A stretch of 64,000 nt of DNA from Salinivirgaceae bacterium (GTDB lineage: Bacteria > Bacteroidota > Bacteroidia > Bacteroidales > SZUA-534). The stretch covers positions 124,001-188,000 of the forward strand of contig JAFXQB010000019.1 of NCBI GenBank assembly GCA_017527435.1, given 5' to 3'. Shown here in pieces: positions 58,346 through 64,000 of this stretch; the first letter of the stretch is position 1; each line of letters starts with the position of its first letter. The notes under the pieces are model-generated. The model made no database searches, was not told the origin of the DNA, and saw only the letters and a program-made list of their open reading frames with translations. Both the position numbers and the translations under genes were made by a program.

Positions 58346-60886
58346 ATGATGAGAAAAATTATAGTTGCGGTTTTATTGATGCTGAATGCGATGACAGCGC
58401 TGGCTCAAACGGAACCCGGCAGCAATATTAAGATAGATTATTCGAAACCCAAGACATACGAGATTGGCGGAATCACCGTGAGCGGCGTCAAATATTTGAA
58501 TCAGACAACACTCGTGAATCTGTCGGGATTGCAGGTGGGGCAGAAGATTGAAGTGCCAGGCGACGCCATTTCAAAATCACTCAATAAACTCTGGAAGCAC
58601 GGCTTGTTCGGCGATGTGCAGATTACGGTCACCAATATCACCGACGACAAGATATACCTTAATCTGTATCTGAAAGAGCGTCCGCGATTGTCGCGGGTTG
58701 AGTTCTCAGGCATATCGAAATCACAGGCCGATGACTTGAAAGACGAAGTGAAACTGGCACGCGGTGTGCAGATAACCGACGATATGATTAGCACAGCACG
58801 CAAGCGCATCCGCGATTTCTACGTCAAGAAAGGCTTCCACGATGTGAAGGTCAACGTGAAGCAGGAAGAAGACACGATGATGGCCAATACCGTCATCCTG
58901 CATTTCAATGTCAAGAAGAATAATAAGGTTAAGATTAAGAGAATCAACATTGAAGGCAACGAAGTGTTCTCTGACGGCAAGGTGCGCAGAGCTATGAAGG
59001 GCACCAAGCAGAAGACGTGGTACAATATTTTCAAGTCGTCGAAATACATCGAGTCAAAGTATGAAGAAGACAAAAAGAAAGTAATCGAGAAATATAACGA
59101 GCGCGGCTATCGTGATGCAAGAATTGTGTCGGATACGGTTTATCGCAACGAAGACAATATGTTCAACATCGACATTCATTTGGATGAAGGAACCCAATAT
59201 TTCTTCCGCAACATTGAGTGGGTTGGCAATACAAAATATCCGGCCGAGATACTCAATCAGCAGTTGGACATTAAGAAAGGTGACGTGTTTGACCAGGCGG
59301 AACTCGACAAGCGTCTTATGATGGCCGACGACGCTGTGGCATCGCTTTACGTCGACCGTGGCTACCTGTTTTTCCAGGCCATTCCGGTTGAAGTGAATGT
59401 GGATAACGATTCCATCGATTTGCAAATCAGAATCTATGAAGGCAAGCAGGCTCGCATCAACCGGGTTACAATCAAAGGCAACGACCGTACAAACGAGCAT
59501 GTTATCCGTCGTGAGATTTGGACCCATCCGGGCGATCTTTATAGCAAGTCGGACATTATGCGCACAATACGTGAATTGGGAACTCTTGGCTATTTCGACC
59601 CAGAGAAGTTCGATGTGAAGCCAACACCCAACCAGGCCGACGGTACCGTTGATTTGGAATACATTGTGGTTGAGCGAGCTTCGGACCAGATTGAGTTGTC
59701 CGGTGGCTGGGGTGGCGGAATGGTGATAGGAACATTAGGCTTGTCGTTCACCAATTTCTCGCTGAGAAATGTAACTAATCTCGACTCGTACAAGCCGCTT
59801 CCGTCGGGCGATGGCCAGCGTCTGTCAATACATGCGCAGACAAGTGGCAAACACTATCGTTCGTTGAGCTTCTCGTTCACTGAGCCGTGGCTTGGCGGCC
59901 GTAAACCAAATTCGTTCACCGTGTCGTTCTACCATACGGTGCGTTCAAGCGGCAACGTTTACAAGTCGAACATATCGCAGTTCATGAAGATTACAGGTGC
60001 GTCAGTTGGACTTGGACGCCGTCTGTCGTGGCCTGACAACTATTTCACACTTTACAACGAGATCAGTTACCAGCGGTACAACATTCAGAATTATGCTATT
60101 TTGAACGAGTTTTCGACTGGCGTATCCAATAACTTGAGTTTCACGACAGTCATAGGCCGCAACTCGCTCGATCAGCCGCTTTATCCGCGTCGCGGTGCCA
60201 ACATCTCACTCTCGATACAAGTGACACCGCCTTATTCGCTTATCCGTGAAAAGCGTTTCTGGGAACTAAATAAAAATGAGAGGAAATCGCTTGATGACAA
60301 TGCCACTGCCATTCGTGAGGAAGAGGCGCGTCGCAAGTACAAACTTATTGAGTTCCACAAGTGGAAATTTAAGGCTGATTGGTTCAACGCCATATACCAG
60401 AATTTGGTGTTGCGCACAAACTTTGAATTCGGCCTGCTCGGTTATTATTACTATCGTTGGGGATACTCACCGTTTGAGTCGTTCCAGTTAGGTGGTGACG
60501 GTATGCAGGGTGGTAACTACTATTACGGTTATGATGTTATTCCGCTTCGTGGATATGATAACGGTAGTCAGGGTAATGGTTCGCTGACAGCCTATCCGCA
60601 AGGTAATATCTACCAGAAACTATCGGTTGAGTTGCGTTACCCATTGGTTATGAAAGAATCGTCAACCATTTGGGCATCAGCATTTTTTGATGCAGGAAAC
60701 TCATGGTATGAGTTGAGAGACTACAACCCATACAGTCTGTACCGGTCGGCGGGAGTGGGCGTGAGGTTCTATCTGCCAATGCTCGGTCTGCTTGGTCTCG
60801 ACTGGGGCTACGGATTCGACCACAATCCACGCAACCCGGGTTCGAATGGCAGTCAGTTTGCGTTCACTATCGGACAAGCATTCTAA
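58346..60886 (+). CDS. bamA: Outer-membrane protein assembly factor BamA
   Basis: BamA folds and inserts beta-barrel proteins into the outer membrane. The 846 residues begin with signal peptide IIVAVLLMLNAMTALAQ, then five POTRA-like repeats (about 35-440, each with a G.....V.VSG... beta-alpha-alpha-beta pattern), and a 16-strand barrel. The VRGF-type motif of loop 6 appears as IPLRGYDNGSQG, and the protein ends in FTIGQAF with the terminal Phe. Two ATGs stand in tandem (58346 and 58349). The ompH chaperone genes follow directly, as is common for this operon. Confidence 0.96.
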   Translation: MMRKIIVAVLLMLNAMTALAQTEPGSNIKIDYSKPKTYEIGGITVSGVKYLNQTTLVNLSGLQVGQKIEVPGDAISKSLNKLWKHGLFGDVQITVTNITDDKIYLNLYLKERPRLSRVEFSGISKSQADDLKDEVKLARGVQITDDMISTARKRIRDFYVKKGFHDVKVNVKQEEDTMMANTVILHFNVKKNNKVKIKRINIEGNEVFSDGKVRRAMKGTKQKTWYNIFKSSKYIESKYEEDKKKVIEKYNERGYRDARIVSDTVYRNEDNMFNIDIHLDEGTQYFFRNIEWVGNTKYPAEILNQQLDIKKGDVFDQAELDKRLMMADDAVASLYVDRGYLFFQAIPVEVNVDNDSIDLQIRIYEGKQARINRVTIKGNDRTNEHVIRREIWTHPGDLYSKSDIMRTIRELGTLGYFDPEKFDVKPTPNQADGTVDLEYIVVERASDQIELSGGWGGGMVIGTLGLSFTNFSLRNVTNLDSYKPLPSGDGQRLSIHAQTSGKHYRSLSFSFTEPWLGGRKPNSFTVSFYHTVRSSGNVYKSNISQFMKITGASVGLGRRLSWPDNYFTLYNEISYQRYNIQNYAILNEFSTGVSNNLSFTTVIGRNSLDQPLYPRRGANISLSIQVTPPYSLIREKRFWELNKNERKSLDDNATAIREEEARRKYKLIEFHKWKFKADWFNAIYQNLVLRTNFEFGLLGYYYYRWGYSPFESFQLGGDGMQGGNYYYGYDVIPLRGYDNGSQGNGSLTAYPQGNIYQKLSVELRYPLVMKESSTIWASAFFDAGNSWYELRDYNPYSLYRSAGVGVRFYLPMLGLLGLDWGYGFDHNPRNPGSNGSQFAFTIGQAF

Positions 60887-60914
60887 TTCTATGTTTAATT
60901 TAAATCATACGATT

Positions 60915-61427
60915 ATGAAAAAAGCACTTTTTGTTGGAATGTTGGCATTCATTGCCACATCGGCCTTTGCGCAGAAATTTGCGTACGTTGATACTGATTA
61001 TATTCTGAAGAGCATCCCGGCTTATGAATCGGCACAGGAACAGCTTGAGATAATGTCGAAAGACTGGCAGGCGGAGATTGAGACAAAGTATGCCGAAATT
61101 GAGAAAATGTATAAAGAGTATCAAGCCGAGAAGGTGCTGCTCACCGATGAGATGAAACAGAAACGCGAAGATGAGATCGTGCAGAAAGAACGTCAAACCA
61201 AAGAGTTGCAAAAAAAATATTTCGGCACCGATGGCGACTTGTTCAAGAAACGCCAGGAATTGATAAAACCAATTCAGGACGATATATTCAACGCAATCAA
61301 AGAGATAGCCACATCGGGTAATTATGCATTCATTTTTGACGCAGCCGGTGGTGCATCGTTTCTCTATTCCGATCCTAAGTACGACAAGAGCGACGATGTG
61401 CTTCAAAAATTGGGCTACAAAAATTGA
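60915..61427 (+). CDS. OmpH/Skp-family periplasmic chaperone (copy 1)
   Basis: Skp-type chaperones hold unfolded outer-membrane proteins on the way to BamA. The ATG at 60915 gives 170 residues; signal peptide ALFVGMLAFIATSAFAQ is followed by KFAYVDTDYILKSIPAYESAQ, the standard OmpH opening. A long charged coiled coil (about 45-125) forms the tentacle arms, and the C-terminal strand YAFIFDAAGGASFLYSDPKYDKSDDV completes the body domain. It starts 28 bases after bamA. Confidence 0.92.
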   Translation: MKKALFVGMLAFIATSAFAQKFAYVDTDYILKSIPAYESAQEQLEIMSKDWQAEIETKYAEIEKMYKEYQAEKVLLTDEMKQKREDEIVQKERQTKELQKKYFGTDGDLFKKRQELIKPIQDDIFNAIKEIATSGNYAFIFDAAGGASFLYSDPKYDKSDDVLQKLGYKN

Positions 61428-61476
61428 TTAGTTGTGCATAATTTTGATTGTGAGTGGCTACTCTAAACAAAATTTC

Positions 61477-61484
61477 TATATTTG
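61477..61484 (+). promoter_or_regulatory. Internal promoter before the second ompH
   Basis: TATATTTG, 25 bases before the ATG at 61510; lets the second chaperone be made apart from bamA. Confidence 0.45.
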
Positions 61485-61509
61485 CGATTATCAAAAACTA
61501 AACGAAAGA

Positions 61510-62028
61510 ATGATGAAAAAGATTTTAATTGTTGTTGCAGTGGCGTTTATGTCGTCTTTTGCAACAGTTTCAAATGCGCAAAACTTCAAGTTCGGCCATA
61601 TAGATTCAGGTCAACTTTTACAGCAAATGCCTGAAAGAGAACAGGCTCGTGTACAACTTGAGAAATATGCAAAGCAACTTGAAGACCAGATGGCAGCAAT
61701 GAATACTGAGTTGGAAAACAAGTACCAACAATATCTTGAGCAGCGCGATTCATTGCCGCAGGTTCTGCTTGAAGCCAAAGAGCGGGAACTAACTGAAATC
61801 CAGCAACGTTTGCAGGCTTTTCAGCAGTCGGCTCAGAAAGATTTAAGTGCAAAAGAAGGCGAGTTGCTTCAGCCAATCATCGACAAAGCCAAAAAAGCAA
61901 TTGACGATGTGGCAGCTGAGAACAACTTCACATATGTGTTCGATATGAGCATGGGCGCTATTCTCTACCACTCTGAGCAAAGTGTTGACATGTTGCCGTT
62001 GGTTCTTAAAAAGCTGGGTATCAAATAA
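61510..62028 (+). CDS. OmpH/Skp-family periplasmic chaperone (copy 2)
   Basis: The gene encodes 172 residues from the first of two adjacent ATGs, with signal peptide ILIVVAVAFMSSFATVSNAQ. The mature NFKFGHIDSGQLLQQMPEREQARVQ matches the OmpH start, and the arm region is rich in Gln/Glu (QQRLQAFQQSAQKDL). The body strand NFTYVFDMSMGAILYHSEQSVDMLP corresponds to that of copy 1. Sequence divergence between copies is large, so this is an old duplication seen across Bacteroidota. Confidence 0.92.
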   Translation: MMKKILIVVAVAFMSSFATVSNAQNFKFGHIDSGQLLQQMPEREQARVQLEKYAKQLEDQMAAMNTELENKYQQYLEQRDSLPQVLLEAKERELTEIQQRLQAFQQSAQKDLSAKEGELLQPIIDKAKKAIDDVAAENNFTYVFDMSMGAILYHSEQSVDMLPLVLKKLGIK

Positions 62029-62049
62029 ATTATGCATTAAAAGAATAGG

Positions 62050-62085
62050 CAATATCCAACGGGCAACTGTTGGATATTGTTTTTT
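62050..62085 (+). terminator. Strong terminator between ompH and murI
   Basis: CAATATCCAAC (62050-62060) pairs perfectly with GTTGGATATTG (62069-62079), followed by six T. It lies only 7 bases before the murI ATG. Confidence 0.88.
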
Positions 62086-62091
62086 AAGGCT

Positions 62092-62910
62092 ATGAGCAGC
62101 AATCCGATTGGTATATTTGACTCGGGCCTTGGTGGTCTGACCGTGTGGCGCGAAGTGCGTCGGCAATTGCCGGCTGAAGATGTGATATATTTTGCCGATA
62201 GCCTAAATTGTCCCTATGGTCATAAGTCGGCCGATGAGATTGTCCGGCTGGCCAAAAATATTGTCGACGATATGCTGGCCGCTGGCTGCAAATTGATGGT
62301 TGTCGCATGCAATACTGCTACAGCTGCAGCCATCGATGAGTTGCGAAAATCGTATCCGATACCGTTTGTCGGTATGGAACCAGCCATCAAGCAAGCGGCG
62401 CTGAATACGCATACCGGCAGGGTGGGGGTGCTGGCCACCAAAGGCACTTTCGACGGTCGGCTTTATAAAGAAACAAGCCGGAAATATGTCCGCAATATTG
62501 ACGTCATGGTGCAAGTTGGCGACGGATTGGTGGAACTCGTTGAAGCGAATGAGTACGAAAGCCCCCAGGCCGGGCAGTTGCTTCAGACATACATAGCCCC
62601 AATGCTCGAGCACGGTGTTGATCAGATTGTGCTTGGTTGCACCCACTATCCGTTTTTCAAACCGCAAATCGAACGGATGGTTGGGCGGGAAGTAGCGGTA
62701 ATTGATCCCGCACCTGCTGTGGCAAGGCGCGTCAGCGATGTTCTGATTGATGCGCAGATTCAGAATGCCGCCAATCATCATGGAACCGATGTCTTTTTGT
62801 CGTCTGGTAGTGTGTGTGCCATGGAAAGTCTGTTGAAGTCGATTACCGGACGGACATTCTCGCGCGGTACAATGCGGCTTGGTGCAGTCGAATACGAGTC
62901 TCTGTCGTGA
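62092..62910 (+). CDS. murI: Glutamate racemase
   Basis: MurI makes D-glutamate for peptidoglycan. The ATG at 62092 gives 272 residues beginning MSSNPIGIFDSGLGGLTVWR. The two catalytic cysteines lie in VVACNTATAAA and VLGCTHYPFF, and the Asp-Ser pair in FDSG is present. The start codon stands right behind a strong terminator, with no separate promoter in between, so expression must rely on read-through or a promoter inside ompH. Confidence 0.95.
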   Translation: MSSNPIGIFDSGLGGLTVWREVRRQLPAEDVIYFADSLNCPYGHKSADEIVRLAKNIVDDMLAAGCKLMVVACNTATAAAIDELRKSYPIPFVGMEPAIKQAALNTHTGRVGVLATKGTFDGRLYKETSRKYVRNIDVMVQVGDGLVELVEANEYESPQAGQLLQTYIAPMLEHGVDQIVLGCTHYPFFKPQIERMVGREVAVIDPAPAVARRVSDVLIDAQIQNAANHHGTDVFLSSGSVCAMESLLKSITGRTFSRGTMRLGAVEYESLS

Positions 62911-62992
62911 TTTTTTCGGCAAAGCCCCAACAAGTGCCGACAAAGCATGCCACATTGCTGATTTTATGAATATGGTAGTTGTATAATATTCT

Positions 62993-63000
62993 TATATTTG
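62993..63000 (+). promoter_or_regulatory. Promoter -7 box of the TPR/PD40 gene
   Basis: TATATTTG, 38 bases before the ATG at 63039. Confidence 0.5.
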
Positions 63001-63038
63001 CAGTTCAATCTGCATAATAACGGAAAATAAACATACTT

Positions 63039-64000
63039 ATGTTGTCGAAAAAATTGTTCTTAAACATTGCTATGGTTCTGGCGCTCGCTGTCTCGGCAAA
63101 AGCGCAGGATGACGATATTATCCTGATAAAAAAATACGCTGAAAATGCGTTTAAGAAAGGCGATTATGAATATGCCCTTCAAAACTATCTTGTTCTTTAC
63201 AAGTACGATAGGGAAAACATCGAATTGAACTACCGCATCGGTGTGTGCTACACTGAAACCAACATCGACAAAGAAAAAGCCGTACCATTCCTTGAGTACG
63301 TGGTGAGTTTTAACAACTATCCGATACGCACAAAATTCTTCCTTGGCAAAGCTTATATGTATAACTACCGGTTCACGGAAGCCATTGAAGCTTTTTACGA
63401 CTACAAGTTGGTGGGCGTCGACGAGACCGACCTGTTTGAGTCAGACCGTATGATTCAGATGTGCGAGTATACCAAACAGCTGATCAACAACCCTATCAAT
63501 GTGAATTTCACACGTTTGGATACAACAATCAATTCCGAATACGATGATATATGTCCGGTTGTCACCCCTGACAATAGTCTGCTCTATTTTTCTAGCAACC
63601 GCAACTATATTAAAGAATATGAAGCATATATCTATAGCGGACAATACAGTGAAAACAAAAAAGGTTCGTGGCAGCCTGCGGTTCAGATTCCTATAAGCAG
63701 TTATGATGACGAGAATGTTGTCGGCATTGTGCCCGACGGAAACAAAATGCTGGTTTACGCCAATGGCGACTATGCCACTCATGACATCAAGATGTATACT
63801 CGTAAAGGCGTTAAGTTCACCAAGGCTCAAGCGTCTGATTTGCCGGCAGATATGAACACAGATGACATTGAGATGGGTGCGTGCTTTACAGCTGATGGCA
63901 ATACGATTTATTTCGCCAGCAACCGTCCCGGTGGACGCGGCGGACTTGATTTGTATGTGTCGCACCGCGGTCCCGACGGTAGATGGGGGCCATCAGAAAA
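63039..64000 (+). CDS. TPR and PD40 (WD40-like) repeat protein, probably OmpA-family, 3' truncated by the window
   Basis: An open frame of about 320 codons runs off the window end. Signal peptide LFLNIAMVLALAVSAKAQ leads to TPR-like helices (YAENAFKKGDYEYALQNYLVLY, and about 60-130). PD40 beta-propeller units follow: VTPDNSLLYFSSNR near residue 185 and FTADGNTIYFASNRPGG near residue 295. Bacteroidota proteins with this order usually end in an OmpA peptidoglycan-binding domain; some (PorE type) serve type IX secretion. The C-terminus lies outside the window, so that cannot be confirmed. Confidence 0.85.
   Translation, partial: MLSKKLFLNIAMVLALAVSAKAQDDDIILIKKYAENAFKKGDYEYALQNYLVLYKYDRENIELNYRIGVCYTETNIDKEKAVPFLEYVVSFNNYPIRTKFFLGKAYMYNYRFTEAIEAFYDYKLVGVDETDLFESDRMIQMCEYTKQLINNPINVNFTRLDTTINSEYDDICPVVTPDNSLLYFSSNRNYIKEYEAYIYSGQYSENKKGSWQPAVQIPISSYDDENVVGIVPDGNKMLVYANGDYATHDIKMYTRKGVKFTKAQASDLPADMNTDDIEMGACFTADGNTIYFASNRPGGRGGLDLYVSHRGPDGRWGPSE

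Overview
The window is a chromosomal segment of a member of the Bacteroidales (phylum Bacteroidota), probably an anaerobic, gut-type, uncultured species. The basis is: a frd/sdh C-A-B succinate dehydrogenase/fumarate reductase operon; the block DUF6089 - uppS - bamA - ompH - ompH - murI; a Na+-pumping oad operon; a menaquinone methyltransferase; M13 peptidase and serpin lipoproteins; and many promoters with the Bacteroidota -7 box TAnnTTTG. Core genes have a fairly balanced base composition. A few blocks are clearly AT-richer (4.4-7.9 kb, 26.9-28.4 kb, 30.0-30.8 kb, 37.5-37.9 kb) and look accessory.

Layout. 0-3.2 kb: frd/sdh operon and its terminator. 3.2-8.9 kb: an accessory island between sdhB and tilS. 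It holds a Fic-domain gene framed by a 26-bp direct repeat, with a palindromic operator candidate; a dispersed intergenic repeat; a long rod-like structured RNA with its own promoter and terminator; a tightly coupled three-gene operon (TerB-like protein, voltage-gated K+ channel, DUF4236-membrane-AAA+ ATPase); and a double palindromic repeat. 8.9-22.6 kb: housekeeping genes (tilS, recJ, lptG-tgt, tRNA-Gly, purC, phoH, SAM hydrolase-mazG, menaquinone methyltransferase, leuA with a leucine-codon-rich leader, a cyclophilin). 22.6-26.7 kb: a serpin lipoprotein and a wzz/O-antigen-ligase-like pair. 26.8-33.6 kb: AT-rich HNH and lipoprotein genes, nfo, sixA, and an ECF sigma factor carrying a membrane segment next to an outer-membrane protein gene. 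33.7-43.8 kb: a PepO-like peptidase, then a sugar-acid cluster (UxaB- and UxaA-like enzymes, lactonase-like amidohydrolase, two dehydrogenases, FucP-like permease). 43.9-54.6 kb: ddl, a GAF-domain protein, rpmH, pfkA, a MaoC-type hotdog protein, tfoX-like/ogt, and the oad Na+ pump. 55.1-64 kb: three tandem DUF6089 genes, uppS, bamA, two ompH, murI, and a TPR/PD40 protein cut by the window end.

How the genes work together. The ends of the window serve anaerobic energy metabolism (fumarate reduction, oxaloacetate decarboxylation, menaquinone) and envelope building (lipid carrier, BamA, periplasmic chaperones, glutamate racemase, D-Ala-D-Ala ligase, LptG, Wzz). The 36-44 kb cluster fits non-phosphorylating oxidation of L-fucose or a related sugar. 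The best candidate for an undescribed system is the 4.4-8.8 kb block: an ion channel translated together with an AAA+ ATPase and a TerB-like protein, preceded by a structured RNA.
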